From the NCBI GenBank assembly GCA_964030785.1, contig OZ034968.1, forward strand, positions 62,034,399 to 62,098,398: a stretch of 64,000 nucleotides of DNA, written 5' to 3'. Below are positions 1-12,499 of the stretch, one piece after another; position 1 is the stretch's first letter; every line of letters starts with the position of its first letter. A program made the position numbers and the translations under genes. The notes under the pieces were generated by a model. It ran no database searches. It saw only the letters and a list, made by a program, of their open reading frames with translations, and was not told the DNA's origin. The stretch comes from Siderastrea siderea. Its lineage: Eukaryota > Cnidaria > Anthozoa > Scleractinia > Rhizangiidae.

Positions 1-1282
1 AATCTGTAGGACAAAATAATACTTCCCTGTTTACCTTTTATTTTAGAAATTTATGATTTCATTGCTAGTTTGGCTAGAATGCAGAATACCCTGCAGTTCA
101 TTTGCATCTCATTGCATAACAATGGAGCCTATTATTTTTCAACCCATTTTTCAAACTAGGGTTCCGACACATGCATCAGGTGGGAGTTGTGAAGTATTCT
201 GCAATCGCTCCACTAGTTCTTCTTGTGCCACACCCACTTTTTTTTTTTAAATCAAACAATAATTAAGCCCACAATTTGACCACAAGCCACATGTGTTTCC
301 TTGTCACTTAGTGTGACAACTGATTTATTTTGCAGCCTCACTTTTCAAGTAGTAAAGTGTTAGGCACTGCGACATAATAAACTTCTTATTAACTCTCACT
401 AACCCGGGACCACAGAAGGAGAATATTGCCCTCAGTCTTTCTTGTATGGACCTCGCTTCACTCAGTCCGTACCAGAAAGACCTAGGGCAATATTCTCCCA
501 GTGTGGCCCTCAGACTCGATCAATAAGAATTAATAAATTAATAATCACTCAGCAAACCTTCATCATCCAGTTCAACACCCTTTGGAGTGAAAGAGTAGTA
601 ATCAAACTGAGTCTTGCAAACTTCAGGGTCTGTTATTCCTATCAGTCTTGACAACTTAAGGGGGAAAAAAAAAGGAAAATAATGTAATTAAAAAATAACC
701 ATGCTTTTTGCCATATATAGAAATAGCATGCTATGTCAAGTACCAGGCATTCAAAAATGTTTAAATTAATTAGGGAAGCAAATGATTTGTCCAAACACAT
801 GCAAAAAAATAATTCAGCAATCATTACTGAGGTTAAGAATTCAATAAAACATTTATATTCCATTTGTGGTGGGCTTGTAGGAATTGACGTGATTATGACT
901 AACGAAGCACAAAGCTCTGAGCTGGTCGTAATCACCTCATATCCAACGTGTGCTCATGGAATAATTTTACTCTTTATTAATTTCCCCTGTACATAACATC
1001 CGCTCCCACAATGTCAGCAATCAGTGTCTGCTTGGCAAATACTGATACTGTAGGCCGTCTACAAGAAAGAAGCTTCCCATCTCAGAGTACTTCCCTGTAT
1101 GTCAGTGGGTCATAGAGCAGCGCTACCTTTTAGGTCTAAGGGTGACATCCTATAGTGTGGCCAATCAAAGATAGCTGTAAATTAGAACAGACAGTACTTT
1201 TCTGCAGTGTTGTTTGTTTTTTCTGTATTCTTTTCCAGTCTTGAAGTCAAGGTTTAAATGCTGCCCTAAAATAAATGAATAC
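1..1282. other. Intron of the R3HCC1-like gene; no exon recognised
   Basis: This stretch lies downstream, on the minus strand, of the last visible R3HCC1-like exon. I looked for the next exon, which in vertebrate R3HCC1/R3HCC1L carries a conserved H-V-x-E-I-Y-D-F block, and did not find it, so it probably lies beyond the left edge. The only structure noticed is a hairpin at about 402-517 (listed separately). Confidence 0.5.
402..517. repeat. Small inverted-repeat element (hairpin MITE)
   Basis: The arms GGAGAATATTGCCCT and AGGGCAATATTCTCC form a stem. Looser pairing extends outward (GGGACCACA against TGTGGCCC). The size of about 115 bp and the intronic position fit a short palindromic MITE. 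No target duplication was identified. Confidence 0.5.
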
Positions 1283-4200
1283 CTCTTCCAATCGGTCTTG
1301 ATTGAGAAAATCCCCACTCTCATCAAAATTTGTTTCCCAGTTGTCATCATCCTCACCATCACCGCCATTACAATCATTCCTGCAAGAAGCTACAGGCAAC
1401 TTTTTCCCACTGTCTTCAATACATGTGTTCAAACCTTTCTCATTCTTTTCCCTAGAGGGAAGGTCTTTGGTCTTAGATTTCTTTCCTTCTGTGATTTTCA
1501 CTTCTGTGTCTACAATTTGCCCATCGTTCTTTGCCCTTTTCTTTTCCTTCTTTTTCTTTTTTTCACCCTTTTCCTTGGATTTCGTTTTCTCCTCCCCTTG
1601 GTCAGATTTAGTCTTATCCTTCTTTGGTTTCTTTTTATTAGATGTATTGGAAAGCTCTGACTGAAGTTCATCAACACATTGCTTTATTTCTGTAATCCCT
1701 AAATCTAAACCTCCTTCATTTTTGCCTGATGGTGCTTGATTTTTCTCTTCAGTTACTTCCAGATGAGCCTCTGACTCCTTGATCTTCGTGCTTGAATTTG
1801 CTAAACCTAAAGCAGTGCTTGGTGATGCTAACTCTCCATTAGTAATAGTAGTGTCTGTAGTAACTTCTCGGACATTACCAGAATTTTCTGCCCTTTCACT
1901 CAATGAGCCAGATGTTCTTAATCCAGCCATGTCAATCATTTCTCCCTTAACTCTACTTGATTGATCACCAGGTGAGTTTGTCACCATGTTATCTTCTTGA
2001 CTATGATTGATAACATTTTCCAAGAGTCCCTGCAAATGACTGTCAGCACTTCTTTGCTCATTTGGAGATACACTATTTGACAAATCACCACCTGTTGCAA
2101 CAAACACACCTGTTTGAGTATGAGAAGGTTGCAATGACAGACCTTCAGTGGTACAATTGGATCCTATGCATTCTTGAGTCATTCCAGAGCTTGACACAGA
2201 TTGAGGCATGTCATGTTCATGAGTGATTTCTATGTTTTTGGCAGCTTGTTCCCTTTTGGGACCAAAAGTGTTACTACCTGCAGTGCTACATGTTGTCAAC
2301 ACCTTATCACCTTCACCATTAATAGAATTACTTTCAGTCCATCTTTCTTGATGTCCTTCTGGCTTCTCTGCAGTGCCACAATCAATGGTCAAACTGGGTT
2401 CATTTTCAGTATCTATTTTCTTTTCACTAAAATTACTATCTTTATTTGCTTTTAGAGAGGTTCCATCTTGAAAAGAATGATTTTTGAAGATCATCTCTTT
2501 CCTAGGTGTAAGAGTTTCTTTATTTGTATCAGATTTTGACACACCATAATCTTGCACTTTTACACCTTCATTCTTTTCCAAATGCTTGGCATATGAGTCC
2601 CTACAGTTGTCATAAACAGCTGTCAAAGCATCTTCAAGTGCTGCGGACTTGCTAGAAATACTTCCACCAGCCAGTGAGCTTTCTGAGTCACTGTCAACAA
2701 CAATATGTTTCCTACAATCATTTTCATTGTTGGTGTATTGTTTTCCAAAATTCTGGTCATCAGTGACACTGCATTCACTGTTTCTATCTTTCTTTTCACC
2801 TCTGACATGCAATGAATTTGGATCTTCCACTACAATAACCATACTTGAGTCCTCTGCTGTTGTGGTTAAAACTTCACTTTTCAGCTCTTTCTTAACTGCT
2901 TGATCACCTTCAATTCTTGTCATGTTTTCCATGTCTGCCTCATTGTTTTCTTTCATCAGTCTTGGATCTGAATTGATGCTAGAAAACTCACTTTCCACCT
3001 TATCTTTAGGACTCTCTCTATTCAAGCTTTGTTCTTGTTGCTCAAGTTTTGCCTGTCTTAGTGCACCTGGAACATACAGTGCCTGGTCAGGCCGCTTTGT
3101 CCGCCTAGAGCAATAAAGTCAAGGAATTAAAACAGATATTAACAGTTGGCTTGCTCCGCCACAGCAAAAGAACTACCTCAAAATAATTAATCATTGTTTT
3201 GACAATTAACCTTAATTTTACAACTATCATTCTTGCTAGGAATACCAGGTTTGTTTAGCGGTTGTTTCTTAAGCAGTGGGTGCTGGTATTGAAGGTATTC
3301 TCTGTGCAAGATGTGCATCACTAATTTCTTTGGGAGGAGACTGATTTCTCTTTTAGTGAAAATGAAGGGGAAAGATAGGAATATCTTCAATGGATTTTCA
3401 ATTCTATATTCACTTTTAAAAAATTCCTCCCCCAAAAAATTAAAAATGATAACATTTAATAAAGTCCTGACCACTACCTGCCCCTCCCTCTCCCAAAAAA
3501 TGTCCTTTGTGCTGTTGAAGGGGAATGTGCCATCTCTCTGAAACAGAATACATAATTATGTGAAGTAAGATATTATAATATTAATTGGAGATAACAGTAC
3601 TCAAAGTTCAAGTCTGATTCTGAGCCTAGAGTAGTTTATGATGTTGGCAATTGATCTTCTTATCCTCAACATCAATGCAGAAAATCTCCTCGCTAGCCTA
3701 GATATATTAGTAAAAGTAGTAGGAAATAATGGTCCAGTGTAGGGTATCTGAGGACTTCAGGAGCAAGTTGTATAAAACTTAACATCTGGCATAACTGCTA
3801 ACATCAGACATTCACTCAAGTCAAAGTCACTATTTTAATATCTGATGCTAGCAGTTACATCGAACATTAGATTTTATGCAACTCAACCCAGAGTCCCAGC
3901 TGTACAACCTCACCCAAAAATCCACAGAGAACCCCACCCCGAGGCTTCACCTCAACTTAGGATAGGTTAGAGAATCTGGCATCTGATCTCCCCCTCCCCT
4001 GGGGGGGAGGGACTCTGTGAATTTTTGGGTATGGGTGTGGTACTGGGACTCTACAACCCTTACCCTATACAAGAGCATTTATCAACTGCATTTTACTGCC
4101 CTATTCTAGACTAGACACTTAAAATCTGTACCCTACTGCATACTCACAGAGGGTCAATTCCTAGTCTAGACTAAATTCTTCACACCTCTGATCATTTACA

Positions 4201-5287
4201 TACAAGACAAACTGCTTAAATATCATGCCCTTCCCCTGCCCAGATCTAAACTGACTCGACTTCAAGAGTTACCTTTTGCTACTGTAGTTTCTGTTAGTCT
4301 GTAATGGCTAGCATCTAATCCAGGAGGGGGAGGGATAATTCTCCTAAATGTAGTTGTTAGACCCTGGCTAAACAATCAAACATTTTTGTCCAACATCAAA
4401 GCTTGTACAAGCGCGAAAAAAGCAACCAATCAGAAAAGGAATTTCAGTGACATCGCATCATAATTTTCAGCAGTATTAAAACAAAAAAAGCATTATGTGG
4501 GCTCACTTTGTCCAATGTTTGGTCAAACATTGCTTGCCCGTTTAGCCACTGAACGTTTTGTGTGACAAATACAATGTTGGACGAAAATGTTTGATCATTT
4601 AGCTGGTGGGGCTTAGCCCGGGGGGGGGGGGGGGGTTGGGGGGTGGTTGAGAACTCCCTATAATGGCCTCTACAGGGAAGGTTCCACTCAAAACAGGTAC
4701 CTTTTTCAGGCTTCATTCAGGGCCTTTAAAAGGGCCTTTAATTAAAGTATTTGGAGTACATAATAATAATACTGTTTTTTGGTTAACATCTCTTCTGGTA
4801 ATACTGTCCTCCCCTAATATCATTCATCAACTGCACTCCAAGGGTTTAGAAAAGGGATACAGTGTTCTTAAGTAGGTATGTGAAAGGGGTACCTTTTCTA
4901 TCAAAAATGGTATATAAAAGGGTGAGGAGTTGGACGTTGAAGTGGAGCCTCCCTGTATAAAACTTTGTTAAGTACCCTTCCCCCAGGGGGCTTAGAAACT
5001 GGGCCAGACTCTGGCTTCCCTACCCTTGCTCCACCTACTTACCTTGTAGCTGCAAGGTACACTACAGTCCTCCTCTGACTTCCTTGTCCTATGGACACTG
5101 TCTGAAGCCTGGAACCTACTCCAACGAGCTGGTGGATTAGAAAGCGATAACGAGAACCCAGAGGGGGGAAGACAAGAACTTTGTTGTGCTGACAAGTATT
5201 CAAAAACTTTGTTAATTCGTCCTCAACTTGCTCCAAGAATTTGCACTCAATAGCTGTTCTGTATCTTCCATCAAAATGTAAAACCAT
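1283..5287 (-). CDS. R3HCC1L: R3H domain and coiled-coil protein 1-like (5' part, two exons)
   Basis: The exons are 5043-5287 and 1283-3104. They splice in phase (ACAAG|GTAAGT donor, CTCTAG acceptor) to 689 codons, and a donor GAG|GTATTC at 1283 shows that the gene continues past the left edge. Residues 1-82 form an R3H-type nucleic-acid-binding domain: R48xxxH52 is followed by a VSIGQGSQRR stretch, as in human R3HCC1. Next comes the family's RKPDxxLYVP motif (here KRPDQALYVPGALRQAKLEQ). A long low-complexity acidic/Ser-rich and then Lys-rich region follows, and the visible part ends with NWETNFDESGDFLNQDRLEE, matching the WE..F.D.GD.LD..LL.E block of R3HCC1L. The family is poorly characterised and linked to RNA binding. 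The start is the ATG directly before the R3H domain. The missing part should hold the RRM-like C-terminus. Confidence 0.88.
4359..4620. repeat. Dispersed repeat related to the copy at 10.87 kb
   Basis: The segments CTGGCTAAACAATCAAACAT and the later ACAATGTTGGACGAAAATGT...TTTGATCATTTAG recur in diverged form at about 10870-10985. The ends are imperfect inverted copies of each other. A poly-G run follows at about 4621-4640. This looks like a non-autonomous DNA element lying in the intron between the two R3HCC1-like exons. Confidence 0.45.
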
Positions 5288-5341
5288 TGGACGCTATATT
5301 CTGCACTGATTATAAAATGGAGGAAAATTAATAATGGTAAT

Positions 5342-5463
5342 ATAGGACTGAGTGGAGTCCAATTTGGTCTGTAATCATATGAGTGATTAACCAAATCACC
5401 GGAGTCCGATTTGTTTTATCCCGAGTATGATTACAGACCGAACTAGATGACACAAAGTCCTGT
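5342..5463. repeat. Hairpin MITE just upstream of the R3HCC1-like start
   Basis: Imperfect terminal inverted repeats are visible: AGGACT...GGTCTGTAATCAT on the left and ATGATTACAGACC...AGTCCT on the right. The element starts about 55 bp upstream of the R3HCC1-like ATG, so it may form part of the 5' UTR or promoter. Confidence 0.5.
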
Positions 5464-6060
5464 TACCAATTAATCATATCTACTGTATAACCAAAATTTA
5501 AGAAAGAAAAAGGAGAAACACTTTCCAGAGAAAGGGAAGACAACAGTTTTAGTTGCGAGATAGGTAAAAAAAAAGAACTTAATATTCAAGTGCAACTTTG
5601 CCATTACAGCCCACGCCCTCGCGTAAACTGTCCAAATACAGGCCATGACGCGTACGCTGGACATCCTTAAGTGTTAATGCTCTAATCATGGCTGGTGATA
5701 GCCAATCATGGTCATGATTATTAGCAGTATTGTTTTACATGTGGTGTCTGCACTGGGCAATTCAATTGATTTTACACAGAAAAATGAGCAAAAACTAAGA
5801 AAGAAATGCAAATATGCAGAAAAAATCTGCAACATTGCAAACTTTAAATCGAGCGATGGTTGATTGGATGTTCATGATGGAGCTTCTCCACATATACATC
5901 CATATCAAAGTTAAGTAAATACAACAATACTACCTCCTCCTTCTTCTTTCTTGTATTTGAAATGATGCATAAGCTTTTTAAGCTTATATTCATACCAATT
6001 CACAGAATGCTAGGCCAATGTTGTTGATAGCCTATACCAAGAAAATCCCCTACGGTTGAA
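5464..6060. other. Intergenic, nothing recognised
   Basis: This is AT-rich sequence upstream of the R3HCC1-like gene. Short open frames show no recognisable domain or splice structure. Confidence 0.4.
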
Positions 6061-6065
6061 ATATC

Positions 6066-6752
6066 ACAGCTGTTTTCACTACTATGTGTAGACACGGGTA
6101 TTTCAAACACGATTCGGGCTATGGTTCACCCATCTCCAGGGCTGTAAATGTCCGACCAAATCTCCATTTAGGTCGGACAAAACAGAAATGTGGTTGGACG
6201 TTTTTTTTTTAAATTATTATTTTTAAGTGAAAGTCTTTTTGAAATAATTATTTCTTATCATTATTCACTTATTATTTGGTAAAAAATTTGTCCGGACGTA
6301 ATGTCTGACCAAAGTTGAAATTTCGTTGGACATGGGCTGATTTTAGTCGGACATTGTCCGATGACCGACAGTTAATGGCAGCTCTGCATCTCTATTCTCT
6401 CATAATCACAAAGCGATGAGGGAAATTAGCAACTGTCACAAAGTGTGTATTGTATTTCTTAGGTGAACTCATTTCATGCGCAGATTTCCAGAATTATTTC
6501 GTGACCTTGGGCGAACCCTGAGGGGCGAATCATGATTCGCCCATAGTCACGAAACAATTCTGTAACTCTGCGCATGAAATGAGTTAACAGAAAAAATACT
6601 AACTTCCTGAGATATAAACAATCGCAAAAAAGCAGAAGATTTGCTAATTTCCTCCATCGCTTCGTGGTTATGAGAGAATCGGGATGGGCGAATCACAGCC
6701 CGTGAATCATGCTTGAAAAACCCGGGTCTACACGTACATGAAGCTGTGGAAT
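6066..6752. repeat. Long interrupted palindrome (foldback MITE) with a nested MITE
   Basis: Three sets of nested arms are visible. The outer arms are CACAGCTGTTTTCACTAC...GTGTAGAC against GTCTACACGTACATGAAGCTGTG. The middle arms are TATTCTCTCATAATCACAAA...GGGAAATTAGCAA (6392-6431) against TTTGCTAATTTCC...GGTTATGAGAGAAT (6641-6680). The inner arms are AACTCATTTCATGCGCAGA against CTCTGCGCATGAAATGAGTT, closing on GGCGAATCATGATTCGCC. The left arm is longer because another element is inserted at about 6140-6388. Confidence 0.65.
6140..6388. mobile_element. hAT-like MITE nested in the palindrome
   Basis: Inverted ends CAGGGCTGTAAATGTCCGAC and GTCCGATGACCGACAG...CAGCTCTG bracket an AT-rich core carrying repeated GTCCGAC motifs. 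CATCTCCA precedes it and CATCTCTA follows it (7 of 8 identical), consistent with an 8-bp duplication, although the exact boundary is ambiguous. It lengthens only one arm of the surrounding palindrome, so it is the younger insertion. Confidence 0.55.
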
Positions 6753-7594
6753 CGGCTGTAACATCTACTAGCTTCACATAATCATAATCGAGTTACAAGT
6801 AAGCTAACAATGTTTTAGACTGGTAAGAAATCTCGCCCTGAGATAGCGATCGCGAGTGACCAAATTCTAGATTGAAAAGCCTCTGATCACGACAAAAAAC
6901 TTATTAAATGAGCTTCTACTCATTGATTTCGTCTTGAGTACTCACCTTAAAGAAACGACCACAAAATAAGTGATCCATGATATGATTTCAGTGAGTACAA
7001 CGTAGGTGATAATTCCGCATTGACGGTAAACGGTTGTTGTCAAACGCGACACCGCTACGACATCGCTCTCTCGTCGCAGTCATTTGGCGTCTATATTTGG
7101 CCGACTATTTGGCCGCCATATTATGTTCTTTACAGTGCAGCCGCTGACCAAAAGAAAAAATGGGAACGAAAGAAAAGAAGGGAGGGAGTAAGGGAGAAAG
7201 ACTTCGAAACGGGGTCCTGGCGGGGCCACATTTTTCCGGCTCTTAGGTTCTGCACAGGAAAAACAGAGCAGTCATTGGCCAGTGGAAAAATTGTTCCTAA
7301 GTTGGGATTCCTGTAGGGAATTTTCGTGAGCCTTGATTTTCGCCACATCTTTCGAGTGAAACGGGGAATGGCCGTTTTCTTTCTTGTACCTGTAAGACGT
7401 GACCTAATGCACCGATCAATTCGAAAGCTCAACGTCCCCCTAGACTGCGAGTAGTCTCTTTCTTCTCCTAATTTTAGCGAGAAGTTGCATTGGCGAGTTG
7501 GCGAGTGAGGCCCGAGCCCCGAGCCGCGACCCTATTTTGCATACTTTATTCATTTTCACTCTCGCATAGGATCTGAGGAAAATAGGACGACTGC
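6753..7594. other. Intergenic, no gene recognised
   Basis: Contains purine-rich and GC-richer stretches (around 7150-7220 and 7490-7530) but no open frame with recognisable domains and no clear repeat boundaries. Confidence 0.35.
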
Positions 7595-7601
7595 TTGAAG
7601 T

Positions 7602-8047
7602 CTAACATCCCCCCCACGGGCAATCCCCGGGCATTTGAACTTTTGAAGAGTGGCTTGTTCAAATTCCCTCCCCTCGATCGCAGCCAAAAAGCCGTTCAAA
7701 TGCCCCACCAATTAGTACTGAACTACCTCTCCTCAAAGACAAATTTCGTCTTCTATCAAACAGTTTACACGCTTTTCAGAGAGAGATGTGCCGTCATGAC
7801 ACCTTTGAACTTCTTTTAAAGAGCCTTTTGAAAGAGTTATTCACTAACAAAGGTGAAATTTTATCTTGTAAATCCGTCAAACCCTGCATGCCGTGCAAAA
7901 ACCGAAAAAACCCACGGGCGTATTACGTCAGAACAAGAGATAAATCCGGTTCAAATTCCCCACCCTTCCAACGCAACGTTCAAATTCCCCCATCCCCGGG
8001 CACGATGCATGATGCACAATCAAATGTCCGGGGTATGCCCGGGGGGT
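7602..8047. mobile_element. MITE with C-rich/G-rich inverted ends
   Basis: The left end CCCCCCCACGGGCAATCCCC plus GGGCATTTGAAC mirrors the right end CAAATGTCCGGGGTATGCCC plus GGGGGG. The heptamer TTGAAGT occurs directly outside both ends (7595-7601 and 8048-8054), a plausible target duplication. Open frames inside are short and unrelated to known proteins. Confidence 0.5.
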
Positions 8048-8054
8048 TTGAAGT

Positions 8055-11000
8055 TTCGAATTGATCGGCGCATAATTTATCGTGATTTTTCCGTTAACAC
8101 GGCACCCGTGAAGCAAGGATTGAATCGCTAATTTGTCGTGAAAAGCAATTTTTAGCTTCCCAGTAAAATGTCGTGATAAACAACTGTTCCTTGAAACGTG
8201 TCCTGACCCCCCCTCCCCACCCCGCCCCTTTTGTACCTCCATCTTCAGTAACCTGCGTGAAAGCTTGTGATGATCTATTGTTTTCGGTTTATTTTGAGGT
8301 ATAAAAATTGTACTAGGTATATGGAAGGGGTACCGTTTCGGTAAAATTGGCATATTCTTTGAACCTTGGTAGGGGGTGGGGGGCATCCTCGTCCAAAAAA
8401 TTCCCTTTCTCCATGTAAGCCAACTTTTCCCCTTAGTTCACATTGTGAACTTGGAACAGACAGACTTTTACGACAATTGAACCTCCCTTAGGCAAACACA
8501 TTTCGTAATAAAACTAAGACACTCAGCCGCCAGCAGACACCTCTTCCTAGGAGACACAAGGATGTCTTCACCAGGTACACAAAAACACGATATACTGTCA
8601 ATCCGGGACAAGCTGCCAGCTCTTTAGCCTATCAGTAAGTGGATACTTGAACATAGCCCCAGGGGGTTAGGGGAAGTGGGAGATTTGACTGCATTCACAT
8701 CAGGGAACTAAGAAATGGGCTCACACATAATGGATTTGATGATTTTACTATGATACAGCACTCGTGCAACGGACTGCATGTCCGTAACCGATACCTACAG
8801 CAGCATCTTGAGGTTTAGTAATGACTGTGGTCTTACACACCATACCATTGCAATTGCCACTTGACAAAGATTTAAATTTTAGTTTTGACATCCTTCTGAT
8901 AGCTGCCGTTTCAATTGGGCAACGAAAAGCAAGAAGTGAAGAACTGTGAGAGGCAGTCATGAACACAAACATGGAACTTCAGCAACATGCCTTCCACAAT
9001 TCTTGTATTTTAATAGGCAAGTTGAAACGGATGTCATCACTATGAAAAAAAAAATAAACTAAAAGAAGAGAATCAGAAAGACCTACGTAGGACAGTTTAT
9101 CGCGCAGTGGAACCTGGGTGACCTATCCAAAAAGGGAGGTTCCTCCTTGAAAACTTCATAAATTATTAAATGCAAACCACTCTCTTTAATTGCACGGCCA
9201 AAAAGTTCCCATAACACATTATTTCCATCAGTTAAAGGTCACCGTCAAAATGCAACTTTTAGACTAATCAGCCCCACTTTCCCATCAGTCAGCCGACAGC
9301 TAACATGACAGTGGCCAACTCGAAAGCTGTCGCTCCTATGGCCTCGGTGCACATACCTCCTCAGATTGTGATTTTCTTTTACGCTTCTTTACAGTAAATG
9401 GTTGTAAATGTGTTGTAAAAAATAATTGTTAATGTCAATGCTGTAAACAGTGTGAAATAAAAAGTTGAGTTGAATTGAATTGAGTTTGTTCGCTGAGTTT
9501 TGAGACTCCATGTTTGATGTACACGGAGCAAAATCTGTGAAGAGTACAAAACTGCTGAAGGGACGGGAGTGTCGTGGATAAAGTCGGTTGGGGTGGGGGG
9601 AGAAAAAGGACCATCAACAGTCTGTCCTTGCAATTTTAAATAAACTCATGAACTGTATACACATGTAAGTGGAGAGAATCTTTTAATTATCAATTCACTT
9701 TGGGAGTAAACTACAAACACATAGCTTGCAAATACATTGCAATGATGTGTGTTTTGAGACAATGGAGAAAAAAGGAAAGAATAATTATTGCTCAAAAGAA
9801 ATGCATAAAATTTCCTGGAAAGAAATTCATTTTCCCTTTTGAGGGCAATTCCCTAGTCCTGATAAGGAAAACTGAAAAAGTAGCGTATTTTTAAGAAACT
9901 CATACTGTTTAGGGTGTATTTCATTTTCCGCATTGAATTGCATCAGCACAGAAATGCATGGGTTCTCTTCCCAGAAAGAAAAAATAGACTACCAACTTCA
10001 TACTTAATTTCAGTTCTGAACTGCATATACATTTAGATGAAAGATTTATATTATGTACATTTTTTGCTCTCACAGCCTACTCTTTTCATGGTTTCTAGTC
10101 CTTATAGCACTCCAGGAAACCTGCTTTAACTACCGGACCTCAACAGTAACTTATGCACTGAACTTTGTAAGCTAAAAATACTGTGCAAGCCTGTACAACT
10201 GCAAAATAATAATGAAAAGTATAACAATAGTAAAGATCAACTCCTGGTGTATGAATAATTTATATTTTAGAGTTGGACATGGTTATAGGAGACATTAACA
10301 GGGAGATGTGCCATCTTATTGTGCATGGTTGATATTTTTTAACTTTTCTTAAACCTGTGGCAAACAAAATCAGAAAACTATTTCTCAGTCTGCTACACAT
10401 ACTTTAAAATCTCTTCTCTACTCAGTGATATATTACTTGAAGTAAATTATTTTTGACAACCTTATGCCATCTTAACAGGTATGTTTTTCTTTGGTTATAA
10501 TAAATCAAAATCAGACAGAGCAGTCAAAAGTAGCTTCAAGCCACAAGCAAGACTGTAGCTTGAATAAGATTGCTGCAAAATAACTATTATAGACTAAGTT
10601 ATATAATTCATATGCAACTACCTGTTATTTCATTGGTTATAAAGGTACAATGCTGACCAAACGATGTGTAAAAGCCCTCAAAAATGAGTTTTACCAAGAT
10701 TACCAAGCTACAGTAAAACAAAAATAGAGGCTGAATCTGTCTGATTACAAAAAAGCAACAGTATGGCACATTTCACTGCACACAGAACTTGAGTCCCAGC
10801 TAAAGGATCATTTTCATCCAACATGGTGTCAGATGAACTGTTGGCTCTCTCGACTTTGCATTTATGGTTTTCCATTGTCCGATGTTTGGACAAACGTGGT
10901 TTGCCTGTTTAGTCACCAAAAACTTTTTTGTGACAAATGCAATGATGGATGAAAATGTTTGATCATTAAGGCGGGGCTTTGGACATCTTAACTTCAGGGG

Positions 11001-11288
11001 TTATGTCACCTGTTCTTAGCAAAACTTTAAACGACAAGAAAGACTTACCATAATCAAAGGAAACTCAAAAATAATGGTTTTGTTTAAGGCTACACTACTA
11101 CTTTTCTGAAACTAGATAAAGAAGTGTGTTTGGCTGTAGAAGGCATTAGTACGTGGAAAAATTGGGTCTTCTAGTTCTTACCTTGCATCTTAGCATTGCT
11201 AAAAAACTCACTATGATTTGTCTTCCCTTTGTGAAAATACTTAATATCTTACTCTTGATGTTCTGGGAGCATTTTGTTTATGACAAAG
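8055..11288. other. Intergenic; mostly unrecognised sequence
   Basis: No gene is supported. A TTGAGTTGAATTGAATTGAG run near 9463-9485, following AATAAA, resembles a retroelement tail but has no coding sequence in front of it. A diverged copy of the 4.4-kb repeat lies at about 10870-10985. Confidence 0.4.
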
Positions 11289-11612
11289 TAGGGCTGCGAC
11301 GATATGTCGATACATGGGTGAACCACAATATTTTTTCCAACGATACGAACATCCATATTTAAATAAGATATCGTGATATTACGATACAATAAAATATGCT
11401 TCATCAACAAATTGCGAAATCACTGTCTTTAACATTTTAGCCCTTGAAAGGCAAACTGATGCTGTGTTATTACTGTGTTAAATTTATTATTATGGAAATA
11501 AATTATTTAAAAGTAGGGTAGTTGTTGGTAACTAGTTTTGCTGAGTATCGTATCGTGGCCCTTGTATCGAGACATGTATCGTGTCGTGGGAAAATGAATC
11601 GTTGCAGCCCCA
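11289..11612. mobile_element. hAT-type MITE, 324 bp
   Basis: The left end TAGGGCTGCGACGATATGTC and the right end CGTTGCAGCCCCA are inverted copies. The interior is rich in the motif CGATAC and its complement. A perfect 8-bp direct repeat, TGACAAAG, flanks it at 11281-11288 and 11613-11620. T(A/G)GGGCTGC termini with 8-bp duplications are typical of hAT elements. There is no coding capacity, so it must be mobilised in trans. Confidence 0.85.
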
Positions 11613-12195
11613 TGACAAAGGGTACTGAGTTTAATTTTCTGTACAATTTTGATGCCAAATTGCAACAGTCTTGTTGACATGGCCCCTTTACTGGGTTTCT
11701 AAGGTTGAAACTGACTGATGATCCCATGGAAGATGGAGCCATTCAGAAGACTGGAAAGCCATTGCAAGGTGTATGTGATAATGTTCTCCTGCCATGCGCT
11801 GCGTCTGACACTGAAAACTTCCAATCGGTACGCAGCTGAAAACATGGTAACAGAATAAAAATAGGATGCAATGCTTTCAAGTGGTCCATTGCTACCTCAA
11901 ATGTTACTTGACTTACACTGTACATGCTCACTTAAAGGCTTGTGTAGGAAATAATTAATTTAATATACGCAAAGTCAAGTTACATGTGAGGTTTTCAAAA
12001 GCATACCACTTAAAAAAAAAGCACTCTATAACTAAATGATCTGTTGCCCCAAAACATTCAGCATCTGAAAAGGAAAACAGAATGCATTCAATTAATGTTT
12101 ACATACTGTAGATGGTGCAAAATTTTGTGTGTGGATAAAATCCTTTAAAATGATCATGTAAACAAAAACTGATCAGCAGTACTTTACACAGTACT

Positions 12196-12202
12196 GTTTA
12201 TT
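12196..12202 (-). terminator. Probable polyadenylation signal of NF-YA
   Basis: AATAAATAAA on the minus strand lies about 300 bp beyond the NF-YA stop codon. The interval 12200-12499 would then be the 3' UTR. Confidence 0.5.
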
Positions 12203-12499
12203 TATTAATTTTCTCAAAGTGCAAAACTGAGAAAAAAATTCACAAACTGGTTTTTCAGCAGTCCGGAAGAGGGAAAGCAGAGATGCAAATGACATTGGAT
12301 TATGGCCAACCCTCTGACAAATCCTGACTGTGGTTGGGCATAATGTCAAGAAAACTGAAAAGGCAAAGACTATTATGATGTAAATAAACATTTATCTACT
12401 TTAAGTATGATGTTTTGTCTGACCAAATTGTGATTAAGATGGACACACGTCCCCATAAAGGGTTAAAGCCTGAATATGTAGCATGTTATAGTATTCACT

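Noticed and set aside
7928..8386. 152-codon minus-strand frame
   Set aside because: It overlaps the end of a MITE, with no domain and no splice context.
9379..9633. LINE 3' end with TTGAA-type tail
   Set aside because: The tail-like motif has no recognisable reverse-transcriptase coding sequence in front of it.
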